64,000 nt of DNA from positions 94,622,728 to 94,686,727 of the forward strand of contig OX377204.1 in assembly GCA_947396885.1 (NCBI GenBank), written 5' to 3'. The notes under the pieces were generated by a model. The model was not told where the DNA came from, searched no databases, and saw only the letters and a program-made list of their open reading frames with translations. This document shows, one piece after another, positions 50,045 to 61,587 of the stretch (the first letter of the stretch is position 1; the number at the start of each line of letters is the position of its first letter). The stretch comes from Heligmosomoides polygyrus polygyrus (taxonomy: Eukaryota > Nematoda > Chromadorea > Rhabditida > Heligmosomidae). The position numbers and the translations under genes are program-made.

Positions 50045-51620
50045 CTATCCTACAAATAGTAGAAAAATATGTTCCATTTTTACAAAATCATTGAATCTTT
50101 CAAGTTAGAAAGTTCTTTCAAGTTAGTTTGGTATGGAATGACACAGTCGTGCTAGACAACACCTTCCAAAAAAAAAATGTATTTGGAGAAAAAATGCAAA
50201 AATACTGCTTCCCGAGAATTGGAATCCTTGCCTGGCAGTATTTTTGCATTTTTTTGCACATTCGATGTTTGGAAGGCCCCCTAACACGGTAGGTTCAGGG
50301 ACTTTGCTAAAATGGAACACATCTTTACACTATTTGAAGGATGGAGATTTCCACATAGGTATACGTTTCTTCTTTCAGAAATACGCCTGAACTTTTCGTA
50401 CTATCCGAGTTCTCGTGTAAGCTGTTACTTCCTTCTAGTATTTACTGTAACACTACAGTATCTCGACTTGGGTCGACTGCAATTTGATCTGATAGGAAAT
50501 AGCCAGTAATTGGGAAGAAGTTCAAGACGAGTTAGAGAGCGCTCCACCCTACAAATAGTAGCAAAATGTGTTCCATTTTTACAAAATCCTCAAACCTATC
50601 GAGTTAGTGGTCCGATAGCCTTTTTATGGAATCGTACAGAAGCACTAGGCAATATCTTCCGAACATAGTATGTGGAGAAAAAATGCAGAAATACTGCTTC
50701 ATAGGCGTGGGACAGATGTTCGATTCCTTGCCTGGCAGTATTTTTGTATTTTTTTCTGCATATTCGATGTTTGGAAGGCATTGTCCTGTGCAGCTGTGCG
50801 ATTTCATAGTAAAATATCAGGGTCCCTAACTCGATCGGTTCATGGACTTTGCAAAAATGGAACACATCTTTCACTATTTGAAGGATGGAGATTCCCACTT
50901 AGGTATACGTTTTCGTCGTTCAGAAATACGCCTGAACTTTTCGTACTATCCGAGTTCTCGTGTAAGCTGTTACTTCCTTCTAGTGTTTACTGTAACACTA
51001 CAGTACCTCGACTTGGGTCGACTGCAATTTGATCTGATAGGAAACAGACAGAAGTTGGGAAGAAGTTCAGGACGAGTCAAAGAGCACTCCACCCTACAGA
51101 TAATAGAAAAATATGTTCCATTTTACAGAGTCCTTGAACCTACCGAGTTATGGGTCGGACAGTTTACCATGGAATCGCACAGTCGCACTAGGCAATATCT
51201 TCCAAACATCGTTCATGGAGAAAAAAGCAAAAATACTGCTTCGTAGACGCGGGTCAAATGTTCGACTCCTTGCCTGGCAGTATTTTTGCATTTTTTCTGC
51301 ATATTCGATATTTGGAAGGCATTGCCTTGTGCAGCTGTGCGATTTCATAGTAAACTATCAGTGCCCCTAACACGGTAGGTTCAGGTATTTTGCCAAAATG
51401 GAACACATCTTTCCTCTTGTTGGAGATTCAGGCTTTGGCAATCGTTTTCGTCGTTCAGACTCTTTTCTCGTGAGCAATCTGGATGTCTTCGGGTGTCGTC
51501 GAGTTCTCGCGAAGACTGTTGATCCCTCAAGCGTGTACTGTAACGCTACAGTACCTCGACCTGCGTCGACTGCAATTCGATTTCATAGGCTCGGAGTTGG
51601 GAAGAAGTTGAGGACGTATT
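50045..51620 (+). repeat. Three-copy tandem repeat, unit about 500-540 bp
   Basis: CCTACA(A/G)ATA(G/A)TAG landmarks at about 50050, 50550 and 51095. Every unit carries a GCAAAAATACTGC...GCAGTATTTTTGC hairpin, AAAATGGAACACATCTTT and CAGTA(T/C)CTCGACTTGGGTCGACTG. Unit 3 is more diverged after 51410. Confidence 0.88.
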
Positions 51621-51639
51621 CGAGAGCGTGGCGCATTCC

Positions 51640-52370
51640 GAACGGGGCTCCTTAGTTCCCGCTTGCCGTCATAGGCTCTCAAGTGCCCAGTTGTGCTCTC
51701 CTTTGTGAGAAGTCAAAGCGCTTCAGCTCAGCTCGTCAAGCAGCTCATCATCGACTGTCCGACTGCCCGCCGACGGTCGGCGCTGCTGCTGCTGCTAAGC
51801 ACTCCTCTTACGGGGAGATTTCGACGAATCTCGTCGCGTGGCCCTCGCCGGGCGCTGTCAGAGCGCGGAACCGCTGCTGTGCTGCTGCTGCTGATCTATT
51901 TGTACATGTCAGAGCGACAGCTGGCGTGGCCCCAGATCTGCTCGCCGTGACGCCGTCGTCCGTCTTCTGCTTCAGAGTTCCCGTAGTCAGTTCTGGCGGC
52001 TCCTGATGACGCGGCGGCGGTGGCGGCGGAGTGCATGAGCCGCCGTCCCTGAGACGATTGTTCGTGATCGTTCTCAAGTGCGCGGATTTCACGCCTTCGC
52101 CGGCTCCCATTCAGAAGCGAAGCGCCGCCGTCGCCGAGAGCTCTTTTGTTTTTGTTTGCTCGTGCTTCATGTCAAGCACTTCATCGACCACGATCATACG
52201 CCGGCGGAGGCAGCGATCCCCCGTCCGAACTCAACGTATGCGCGCTATGTGGTCACCGCACAGTTGCATAATAGCCGACTGTCGACTGGACGTCCTCTCC
52301 ATGTAGCCCGACGTGAAATTAATGGCGATTTTTTGCTTAACAACATCACATTTTGACATGTAACTGCCCC
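51640..52370. other. GC-rich island with (CTG)n tracts
   Basis: CTGCTGCTGCTG near 51785 and 51875 and a GGCGGCGGTGGCGGCGG run at 52011-52028. Frames on both strands are open for 70-107 codons without a recognisable family. It is a possible promoter or first exon of an unseen gene. Confidence 0.3.
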
Positions 52371-52590
52371 TGTACTATCGAACATTCTGAGAAAATCCAT
52401 ACTTTTCCCGCATTTCGCGCTTTTCTTCCATGTTTCGCTTTACGCTTTCTCTAACATTCTTCTTGGCCATCTTCATGATTTCCTCTCTTTTATGCAATCT
52501 TATATCATCGCGGACCAGGATGTCCCACTGGGATGCGCCTTGCATTCTATTATCGACTAGCATAGGAGTGGAGGAATTTTGAGTGTCTAT

Positions 52591-53645
52591 TAGGTTGTCC
52601 CATAAGTCTCCGCCGTTTTTTCCAACGATTCATTGCGGATTTCGCCGGTGGTCTCTTGCATAGCGCTATACAGCTTTCGAAAGAGAATGATTTGCTCTAT
52701 CAGAACATGTATTGCATTTCTTTCTCATCCAGAATTTTGTCAATTTTTAGGTCGTTAAAATGAAAAGTGAAAAAGTGAAAAACGGCCATCTGCGCAGTTG
52801 CTCTCTCCGCTTAGGTTAGGAATTTTTTGCGCAGCTTTTAATAGCATTTGGAAGACAATGTTCTGTACTACAAGAATGCGTGTTGGTGCTATTTTCTCAT
52901 TTGTCCTTTATTGATTTTTAGGTCATCAAATTGGGACGTCCGAAGGAGATTTTGTTTTACCGACAGCTCCTGCTCCGTTGTTGGACTTTTTTGCTTGATG
53001 TTATGTCTTTCGGAAGAGGATGTCTTGCTCTATAAGAATTTGTGTCGCGTTTATTGGCACACGCTGATTTCTGTCGAATATCAACAAAATTCCAAAAGTG
53101 AAAAAAACATCTTCACCAACAACTCCTTCTCCCTGTTCAGTTGTTGATATTCGACAGAAATCAGCATGGGCTAACAAACGCGACACAAACTCTTACTAAG
53201 CAAGACATCCTCTTCCAAACGACATATGACACCAAGCAAAAAGGTCCTACTAACAGAGCAGGAGCTGTCGGAAAAAACAAATCTTGTCTTCGGACGTCCC
53301 AATTTGATGACCTAAAAATCAATAAAGGACAAATGAGCAAATAGTACTAACATATACTCTTGTAGTGCAGAACATTGTCTTTCAAATGCTGTGAAAAACT
53401 GCGCAAAAAATTACAGGCCTAATCGGAGAGAACAAGTGCGCAAATGGCTACTTTTTCACTTTTTCACTTTTCACCTCAACGACCTAAAAGTTGACAAAAT
53501 TCAGGATGAAAAAGGAAATGCAATAGATGTTCTGATAGAGCAAATCATTCTCTTTCGAAAGCTGTGTAGCGCTATGCAAGAGACCGCCGGCGAAATCCGC
53601 CATGAATCGTTGAAAAAAAAAACGGCGGGGACTTATGGCACAACC
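52591..53645. mobile_element. Long fold-back with AGGTTGTCCCATAAGTC ends, copy 2
   Basis: Same architecture and sequence as copy 1: AGGTTGTCCCATAAGTCTCC at the left and GGGGACTTATGGCACAACC at the right, with the inner GTGTCGCGTTTATTGGC palindrome. Confidence 0.88.
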
Positions 53646-53699
53646 AATATTTATTGGATTTTTGCGTCAAATCAAGCATTTTTCAATCTACGCTGTACA

Positions 53700-55939
53700 T
53701 AGTCCATATCTAAATTGACGCCTTTTGAAACATAGATTGAAGTAAATTTGTTTTAACAAAAGGTGTCCTAGAAAAGTAAATATACCATTTTCACGTCCAA
53801 TTTGACACCTCTAAACAAATGGTGCCCCTGAAATCAAATTGAACGCCTTCTAAATCGAAACGAACGCCTTTCAGGTTAGACTACAGGCTATTGATGATGG
53901 TTAGAATAATTTTTTGTTCTAGGAACATTTTTGTACGACTTCCCTTGAAATTTCTAAAAAGTTCCGTTGCCTAATGAGTCTAATCATTTTGTTAAATGCT
54001 TGTTTTTTGTGAGAAAGAAATGAATTATGAATTCTGAACGAGATGGCAGCGTTGAGAAGAATTATCGCGTTAATTTGGACACTTTTCAAATCGAATTGGA
54101 CACTTTCCAAATCAAATTGGACACTCTTCTAGACAACTTAAACTTGATGCTTCTGAAATCAAAGTGGACGTCCTCCAAATTGAAACGAGCATCTTTCAGG
54201 CTGAACCACAGACTCTCAAAGATCATTAGAGTAATTTCTTGTTCAAGAAAAACTTTAGTGTGACTTTCTCTAAAAATGTTTTTAGAGAAAGTCACGCTAA
54301 AGTTTAAGTTTTTTCTAATGTTTTTTTGTTGTTTTTAGATGAGCTGCCCGAATAACTCCAATTACTTTATGGAATATTTTTAAATTCTGAGGAAAATAAA
54401 TTAAATTTCGCTTTAAAACGCAATAAGGCAGCAATCAAACGTGATCAAGAAATCGTAATGAGCTTCTTCTTCATTAAACTAGAGACTCTCCAAAAAGACT
54501 AGAATAATTTTTTTGTTCATGGAAAATTTAGTATATCATTCGCTGAAATTTTTTAGTTCAGCTGCCCGAATGACTGCAATAATTTTAAAAAATTTAATTC
54601 TTGGAAAAATATTGTTTTAAAGCGCAAAAAGTCAGCAATCATTTAATGCATTAAAAGACTAGGTCGCGCCATGCAGTCGAATTCGTCGTCGCAATTTTTA
54701 TTCGAATGATAGTATAAATGCTGCTTACGTGGAGCATCAAAGTAAGGATATGTGTGTTTTTTACAACTTTTTTTGTTGCTGTATCGTTTACAGTTGTGAA
54801 ACTCCAAACAAACAGAAACTTTGCTATCAATCGCATAAAAATCGCGACGTCTTGGCGCAGTCTCTTCTTTTGGCGCTCAAAAAATAGCCGCCTTCCTGAT
54901 CTTTAAAAGGCGAAAAGCTTCAAGCCATTAGTTTTCCACAAAAAAAGGATTTTGTAGCATTTCAAACACTTTGTTCACTTGTTTGATAGGTGAGAAGCAA
55001 ATATGGGCGAATCCTGTCCTCCATTCTCAGGCGTTGGTGAATTGACTGCGGACCTGTTTGGCAAAGACAAAACATCTGCTACACTGTTAAGCGGCGCATA
55101 AGGTCAGATATGAATTCAAGTTTGCCAAGATATCCCGCACAAGTACAATGCATGGCGCATTCCACGGAGAATTGATTATAGCCGACTTTTATTGTCATAG
55201 CGACGTCAGAGGTGAGGAAAACGGGCAAGATAACCCGAATGTTCCTTATTTTTCATAAAAAATGGAAAATCCCTCGTTTAATGTGGAAGGAGCTCGTTTT
55301 GATTTGGAAGATGTTGAGTTTCATTTCAAAAGCGTTGGACTTGTTTAGGAGAGCGTCCAATTTGATGTGAAAATGGTATGTCATGTGCTCGCTAGAAATA
55401 AGAAGTTTCACGGTATGCGTCGGGTGCGTATTCTGCTTCTAACTGATGTACTCAAAGAACTTTGGTTGCTCATTTATACCATTTTCACGTTAAATTGAAC
55501 ACTTTTAAGGTCAAACTGAAACTCTTCTAAGCAATCCTTTTTGGAATAAAAATGAACAGCTCTTAAATCAAAACAAGCTCCTTCCACAATGAATGAGAGA
55601 CTCTCCTAAAACGTTGGATTTTTTCAAGGAAAATTTAGTATGGATTTCATTGAAGCGTTAAAAATTCACTTGGCCCAAAAAGTGAACAGACAGTTTGAAA
55701 TTTTATAAAACCTACATTTTCCAATGATAATTATGAACTGAAACTTGTTTTAGAGCGCATGAAGGTAGCACTCATTTAGTGTGTTTTGAAGAAAGATATT
55801 GCGCCATACATTCGATAGATGGTCGTGATTTTTATTTGATTGACTGACATTGATGCTTACCTGCAACAGCGATGTGTTTATGACTTTTTTCGTATCGCTA
55901 ACATCTATGTTACTCCAAGTAAACAAAATTTCTGCAGTG
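53700..55939. repeat. Cluster of degenerate fold-backs with 21-bp subrepeats
   Basis: Repeated CAAAT(C/T)(A/G)AA(T/C)TGGACACT units with a 21-bp period at 54078-54125, again as CCAAATTGAAACGAGC (54174) and in 55270-55350 and 55480-55600. 54690-54860 matches 20650-20820. No gene is seen. Confidence 0.65.
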
Positions 55940-56241
55940 ATAAGGATAAGGATAAAGGATAAAGGACGGCGGTAGTCAATCCCTTCTGGGATGCGCCAGT
56001 GCATTCTACTTCTACGGGATGTCGTGGAGGCGACATGAATGCGTATTTGGCCATACAATGACTTGCGGTGGCCAGCCGATGAATAAGTCAGCGCTCTATC
56101 CTTCCCAGACAAGTCTGGTACCAATTCACCGACCCCGGAGGGATGGAAGGCTTGGTTGGCCTGGGCGGGAAATCCGAACCAGGAACCTGGTATCGGGTGC
56201 ACGCGGCAGTCGCGCCTCCTCCAACTGCGCTACACGCGCCC
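55940..56241 (-). mobile_element. tRNA-derived SINE, copy 3 (reverse)
   Basis: Reverse complement of copies 1 and 2: tail AAGGATAAAGGATAAAGG near 55947, head ending CTGCGCTACACGCGCC at 56241. Confidence 0.85.
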
Positions 56242-56736
56242 TTCCGCAGTGAACCAAGTGAAAATCGTGCCGATCTAAACGAGCGCATGGTGCGAGTTTT
56301 TGACACGTTAAAAGATTGTCGCTTTTTCTGCGCTGGAAATTAACTTTAGTTCATTATCTTCAAACAACAACACGCGCTTTACAAAAGAGGAAGAGAAAGA
56401 AGCTCCGCTAAAAAAGTCACTGACCAGCAAGCAACCGTAGATAAGAGGTGCTCGTAACCCTGGAAACAGCCATGAACAGAACTTAATCAACGGCCATTTC
56501 TTGAAAGCATGCATAGATATAGACAGGAGATTTCCGTTTTCCGCAAGCACAGAGATGAGGTGCCATATTTTAAATATGAAGATCTGATCTAGCGGTCATT
56601 GCAAGGGGAACGGGCAGCCGAAGCCTACATCCTCTTGCAATTGCAAAAGATTCATGTGGAGTTCACGCACTCTCCAACATATCAATGTTTTTTTGAAGGG
56701 ATTGGATATAACAAACGCAATTACGGTTCGTTGCAT
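56242..56736. other. Unassigned stretch
   Basis: No gene or clear structure was seen. Confidence 0.3.
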
Positions 56737-57335
56737 ACAGGGTGTCTCAAAAAAATGTATACACTCTTTGAAAGCTGATAACTTTGCTCTCAGTAAAGAA
56801 CTGAAGAAGATAAGGGCTCATATGAAAACTTAAGAAAATAGAAATTTTCTGACATGTGAGCGGCATGGAATGCGCTATGCACTCGTCTGAAAGTTTGCAT
56901 TTCGCACACGATTGATTGTGTTTCGCTTGAACACATGTTATAATTTCTTCACAAAATGGCCGACTCGATTGATTTGTGCTTCTCTTAAGGATCAAAACTC
57001 AAAAACTTTCTTCAGATTGCAAAAAATGCAGAGTATCCTAAAAAACGCGGGTGGTGTTTGAAACGTTCTAACACTGCTGCTAATGAAGCATTTGAAAATG
57101 TTTGAGACTCCTATGAAAACACAGGGTAGCGAGATTACTGTTGCGTGAAATAGTCAAAATTGCGCCGTGCTCCCGCCTGAAACCCTGCACTTCAGACTCG
57201 ATTGATTGTGCCTGGCTGAATGCCTGTTACAATCTTGTTACTACTTGGCCACTTTAACCTGTGCTGTGCTTCTTTTAACGTTATGCGTCGCCCAGTAGCT
57301 GCAATTATGCCGATTAACCTCCCGGTAGCGATGTA

Positions 57336-57767
57336 CTTCCTCGTCGCCCGGTAGCGATATACGGCGCTGAGTGTTGGCCTGCGACTAAGGAAGTTGAAAC
57401 ACGCCTCAGCGTCATGGAGACGAAAATGCTGCGCTGGACGGCTGGAGTCACGCGCATGGACCGCATCAGAAATGATGCTATTCGGCAGAAGTTCGGCGTC
57501 GCGCCGATAGCGGACAAGATGCTCGAAGCTCGCTTGCGATGGTACGGCCACGTTCTGCGTGGGAAAGAAGACAGCGTCCGCAAGATTGGCCTTGAGTTGG
57601 AAGTATCTGGAAAGCGGCCTAGAGGACGCCCGAAGCAGCGTTGGTCCGATACGTTACACACCGACATGAAAGTAGCTGGTGTCCACCCTGATCAAGCGCA
57701 GGATCGGGAAAGGTGGCGTCGTAACACCAGAAGAGCGGACCCCGCGACGATGCGGGACAAACGCTGA
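57336..57767 (+). mobile_element. RTE-clade LINE 3' end inserted in the fold-back
   Basis: In one frame: RPVAIYGAECWPATKEVETR, KMLRWTAGVTRMDRIRND, RLRWYGHVLRGKED, GKRPRGRPKQRW and ADPATMRDKR before TGA at 57765. This is the conserved C-terminal region of nematode RTE reverse transcriptases, open through 140 codons, followed by a short AAGAAGAAG tail. It is better preserved than the copy at the window start and belongs to another subfamily. Confidence 0.9.
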
Positions 57768-57783
57768 AGAATAAGAAGAAGAA

Positions 57784-57828
57784 CCTCCCCATTCAGCTTG
57801 AATCTTGCTTCATCAGTCCACAGAGTGC
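57784..57828 (-). pseudogene. Transposase scrap (Tc1/mariner-like DE motif)
   Basis: The minus strand reads LWTDEARFKLNGE, resembling the second-catalytic-residue block of Tc1/mariner-type transposases. Stops lie on both sides. Its place at the centre of the fold-back suggests it is a remnant of the autonomous parent. Confidence 0.45.
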
Positions 57829-58639
57829 GTCATGTAAAATGGGGCTCCTGCCCACATTTAAATTGTGCGATCAATGAACTCGCATATCACGTGTCTTTCG
57901 CATGATTTTCAAGTTCTAAACGTTAAAAGAAGCACAGCACAGGTTAATCTGGCCAAGTAGTAACAAGATTGTAACAGGCATTCAGCTAGGCACAATCAAT
58001 CGAGTCTGAAGAGCAAGGTTTCAGGCGGGAGCATGGCGCAATTTTGAATATTTGCACGCAACGGTAATCTCGCTATCCTGTGCTTTCATGGGAGTCTAAA
58101 ACATCTTCAAATACTTCATTAGCAGCAGTGTTAGAACATTTCAAACACTATCTGCGTTTTTTAGGATACTCTGCATTTTTTGCAATCTGAAGAAAGTTTT
58201 TGAGTTTTGATCCTTAAGAGAAGCACAAATCAATCGAGTCAGCCATTTTGTGAAGAAATTATAACATGTATTCAAGCGAAACACAATCAATCGTGTGTAA
58301 AATGCAAACATTCAGAGGAGTGCATGGCGCATTCCATGCCGCTCACTGTCAGAGAATTTCTATTTTCTTAAGCTTTCATATGAGCCCTTATCTTCTTCAG
58401 TTCCTTTACTGTGAGCAAAGTTATCACCTTCAAACAGTGTATACATTTTTCGAGATACCCTTGTTATATGCTCTGCAAGCAAGCAAAAGCGTTTCAGGAT
58501 TTTTGAATTTCAGGTTTTTTTTTGAAACCTTAAAGAGATTATATGTACGACAATGCATTAACACATTTGCTTAAGCCTGGAACGGCTGGTAGAGGGGCTA
58601 TATGCTGTTACGGGATGTTTTGTTGCGATCAAAACTCTT

Positions 58640-58709
58640 GCGCTAGGCGGGACTCGAACCCGGATCTTCCGCTTTCCGGGCAGCGATGTTCGCCTTACAC
58701 CACCGGCGC
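58640..58709 (-). tRNA. tRNA-like gene or pseudogene, left copy
   Basis: 70 nt on the minus strand, beginning GCGCCGGTGGTGTAAGGCG. An acceptor stem of seven pairs, a T-arm with GGGTTCGAGTCCC and a CAGCG-type anticodon stem can be drawn. The anticodon loop lacks U33 and the D-arm is poor, so a tRNA-derived element is more likely than a working tRNA. Confidence 0.35.
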
Positions 58710-58802
58710 TGTTTGACCGCACGTAACATCCATAATATCGTAATATATCGTATCGTAACATCCGATATATAGGATATCGCGGATGTCACGTGCAGTCAAA
58801 CA

Positions 58803-58872
58803 GCGCCGGTGGTGTAAGGCGCACATCGCTGCCCGGAAAGCAGAAGATCCGGGTTCGAGTCCCGCCTGGCGC
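58803..58872 (+). tRNA. tRNA-like gene or pseudogene, right copy
   Basis: Mirror copy of 58640-58709. GCGCCGG pairs with CCTGGCGC at the 3' end; the anticodon stem CTGC/GCAG encloses CCGGAAA (would-be anticodon GGA, but with C at position 33); T-loop TTCGAGT. Confidence 0.38.
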
Positions 58873-59276
58873 AAGAGTTTTGATCGCAACAAAACATCCC
58901 GTAACAGCATATATGTACGACAGTTAGCCATTTTGACCACTGCCTTTAATGAATAGGAAAAGCGAGCTTCTCCGTTATTAAGAAACCTAAGTCTCGGACA
59001 TCACCGATCAACCTTAGATCAACATTTTGTAACCTACAACTGTAGATAGATGCGGTAGATTCCTGAACTATTTTGCCTTTCATTTGCCTACCTACACGTC
59101 TCACCATTCTCCTCGCAATATTCAGCTCATTCTCCTACCGTGTAGCCGCTGTCTAGGCCTCTTGGCCTTCCTGTTGTCCTCTCTCTCTCGACTAGCCGAT
59201 AAATCGACGATTTCCTACCTCAGCCGGAAAAATTGCGAAGACCTGAGCGGGGCACGACTGTACTCCCCGCCCGCAT

Positions 59277-61044
59277 ATGCCGTCGCCGTTGTGCGTCCTC
59301 CTTCTATTCACCGCCGCAGCACTGGCCGATATTCTCGTCAAACCGCGGATTGCCGCCTCCGTGAACTATGACGGTTTGTTGGCCTTGGCGATGTATTAGA
59401 ACATCCTTTTCCAGGCTATTTTTATCGATTTATTGATTTTTTTTACACATTCTCGATAGATTTCTGCCTCGTTCAGACTACACTCTACTGTGCGCCGACG
59501 GTATCCCTCTGCTGATGGAGGATCACCGGCCTCGTCCCTGTCAGCCGCGTCCTTGGTTGCCCGAACACAAGTAGGCGATCGCGAGCAGTCCTCGTCACGT
59601 TCTTTCGATTTGCTTAGCGGCCGGCTCCTCGGCTGAAACGTTTTTTTTTGCTTTTCGGCGAAAATTCCCACTGAATCCGTCTCTCTGCAGGTGTCCGTCG
59701 GGTTTTTGGTGTCACGAGGGCGACGACGAAGCCAGCTACTATTGCTGTCCGAGGAGCAGAAAATGTGGGTTTTCAGCTGGAATTTTATTCATTCACCTAA
59801 GTAGGTACGTGCGTCCGCGCAAAATTATCGACCAATTCTCACCGTCAATTTAGAAGTGCTAGAATTTCTATCAGCTGGAGCTTTATGTATTCAGTCAATC
59901 AGGACGCGTGCATCCGCGCAAAATTATCGACCGAATCTCACCGTAACTTTACAACATTGTCAGAATTTCTACACTCGAACGCAGTTGATGCATGCAATCT
60001 TGAAAGAAATTTGCCATTATTTTCGTCCCCATTAGGGAAAGAGGCCGTTAAGCAGTTCCTTACTGCTTTTGTTCTTCGAGGATCGCGTCTGCGCTAAATT
60101 ATTGGCAGATTCTGACGGCTAGTTTGGAATTTTATCAGAGCATTGTTACTAGTCACCGTAGAGACGCAATTTTCAGGAAAATCATGATCACTTTGCGCTT
60201 TATCGATACTTTTGCTCGTTAACTCTGGCGTCTGCGCTAAAATAATGATCGGTTTTGATCGTAAATTTGGGAGCATTCTAGAATTCCTATATTTGAACGC
60301 AGTTAGCGCATACAGTCTTGAAAGTAATTTGCCATTATTTTCGTGCCTATTGGGAAAAGCGGCCGTTAAGCAGATGTTCACTCTGAACTACGTATTCCTC
60401 AGCTTTTGCTCTTTGAGTACCTCATAGGCGCGAAATTACTGGCCGACTCTGGCAGTTATTCTGGAATTTTATGAGCTTCGATCGCGATAAACGCCATAAA
60501 CTGCGATTATTTTTGCAGCTTCTGGAGTCTTGCTCTTTAATGAACGCGTCCGAGCTAAACTACTGGCCTTTCGCATTTTTCAAATTCTCAATTTTACCGG
60601 AATTATCGTGTTTGAACGCAGCAATTTTCAAGATAAATTGCCATTTGCAAATTGTGAGCAACAGGTAGGTCATGTGCGAGGCCAATCATTACTTACTTGT
60701 CACCTAGATCGCGTCCGCGCAAAATTATCGACCGATTCTGACCATAAATTCGTATTTTTATCACGATTTTTGTGTTTGAACGCAGCTATTTTCAACGAAA
60801 ATTGCCATTATTTTTGCGATTTGTTAGCCATTACTGAGCGAAGTGCTGTACCCCAATCTATAAAGAACGCCTTCAGTTCCCAATCGCTGCCATCTGCCGC
60901 CGTCCGTCGGGCATGGAACCCAGACGATGCGACGGTTCTACTACGACTGGAGCACAGACGGCTGCCATCAGCTGCACTACACCGGCCTGGGTGGCAACGA
61001 GAACAGCTTCATGACCTACGAGCAGTGCGAAGACGCCTGTCGAG
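59277..61044 (+). CDS. Secreted lustrin-module/Kunitz-domain protein (partial, at least 4 exons)
   Basis: Exons 59277-59373, 59477-59570, 59691-59764 and 60877-61044 join with matching phases (1, 2, 1) and end in phase 1, so at least one downstream exon is missing, probably beyond the window. Residues 1-17 are a signal peptide (MPSPLCVLLLFTAAALA, cleavage before D18). Residues 38-83 form a six-cysteine module (C38, C54, C65, C71, then CC at 82-83 after YY) matching the lustrin-type cysteine-rich pattern. Residues 93-143 are a Kunitz/BPTI domain with RRFYYD, GGNENSF and C93, C118, C139, C143. The BPTI positions C14 and C38 are G102 and L126, so the second disulfide is absent, as in many nematode Kunitz domains. 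It is likely an extracellular matrix, cuticle or secretory protein. Protease inhibition is doubtful because the reactive loop lacks its clamp. Intron 3 carries a degenerate tandem repeat. Confidence 0.82.
59812..60760 (+). repeat. Degenerate intronic tandem repeat
   Basis: About seven copies of GCGTCCGCGCAAAATTATCG (59812, 59907, 60088, 60230, 60432, 60547, 60709) alternate with TTTGAACGCAG...AATTTGCCATTATTTTCG (59977, 60294, 60612, 60776). It fills intron 3 of the Kunitz gene. Confidence 0.8.
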
Positions 61045-61074
61045 GTGGGCCAACTGTCCCAGCTCACGCGTCGC

Positions 61075-61195
61075 GGCTGACGACGACGGCAGCGACTGAA
61101 TCGCGCAGCGTATATCGATTCGCCGACGAAAATCGATATGAAGCCCTGTATGTGCGACCAGTCGCTGCTGTCGCCGACCATGAACAAGTCCTTAG
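61075..61195. mobile_element. Degenerate MITE
   Basis: GCGTATATCGATTCGCCGAC and GACGAAAATCGATATGAAG form the core; right end CCATGAACAAGTCCTTAG. Related to the GCGAC-rich MITEs. Confidence 0.5.
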
Positions 61196-61283
61196 GACGA
61201 AGGATTTTTTTTCTGAATTTTCAAGATTTCAAGCTCGTTCTCTACTCAAAGTCAGGGAGCACCTGGACTGAGAACAAAGGGAG

Positions 61284-61458
61284 CTAGTCGTTGATATGGC
61301 CTGCATGGGGAGTTCGAAAAGTTTCGGCTCCTATCGAATACGGGTCACACAACTAGGGAACCAACCATACCCGCCTTGTAGACGGCATGTCCGCTGTACG
61401 CGGCCTCGTTGGTCTGGTACGTTCTCGCCCGCAGATGCAGGCCATATTAACGACTAGT
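61284..61458. mobile_element. MITE with CTAGTCGTT.AT.TGGCC ends
   Basis: GCTAGTCGTTGATATGGCC at the left and GGCCATATTAACGACTAGT at the right. Confidence 0.8.
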
Positions 61459-61587
61459 ACCAAAAACGTCTAAACTGGTACTCGAACAGGAACTATAATG
61501 GTAGCCTAACACCAGTACTGCAGCGCATTTGACCCTATGCTGAACGAAAATGTGAGAAAAAAGACATCATAACCAGAATAGAAGTAT

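Larger units (their letters stand above)
56737..58462. mobile_element. Long fold-back with ACAGGGTGT ends, copy 2, split by an RTE fragment
   Basis: Arms match copy 1 at 21811-22909 (GGCATGGAATGCGCTATGCA left, TGCATGGCGCATTCCATGCC right). The centre is interrupted at TTCTTTTAACGTT by an RTE 3' end, and keeps a transposase-like scrap that copy 1 lacks. Confidence 0.88.
58597..58912. mobile_element. Fold-back E with divergent tRNA-like units
   Basis: TATGCTGTTACGGGATGTTT (58600) pairs with AAACATCCCGTAACAGCATA (58889), the arms running almost to the centre at about 58755. The tRNA-like units point outwards, unlike fold-backs A-D. Confidence 0.92.

Noticed and set aside
54027..54263. ORF with repeated LDTFQI units
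   Set aside because: The repeat is the 21-bp subterminal DNA repeat of the fold-back family; a multiple of three keeps the frame open by chance.
59691..59764. Other reading frames of Kunitz-gene exon 3
   Set aside because: Another frame is open, but only the frame giving CPSGFW...YYCCP joins the preceding and following exons and yields the six-cysteine pattern.
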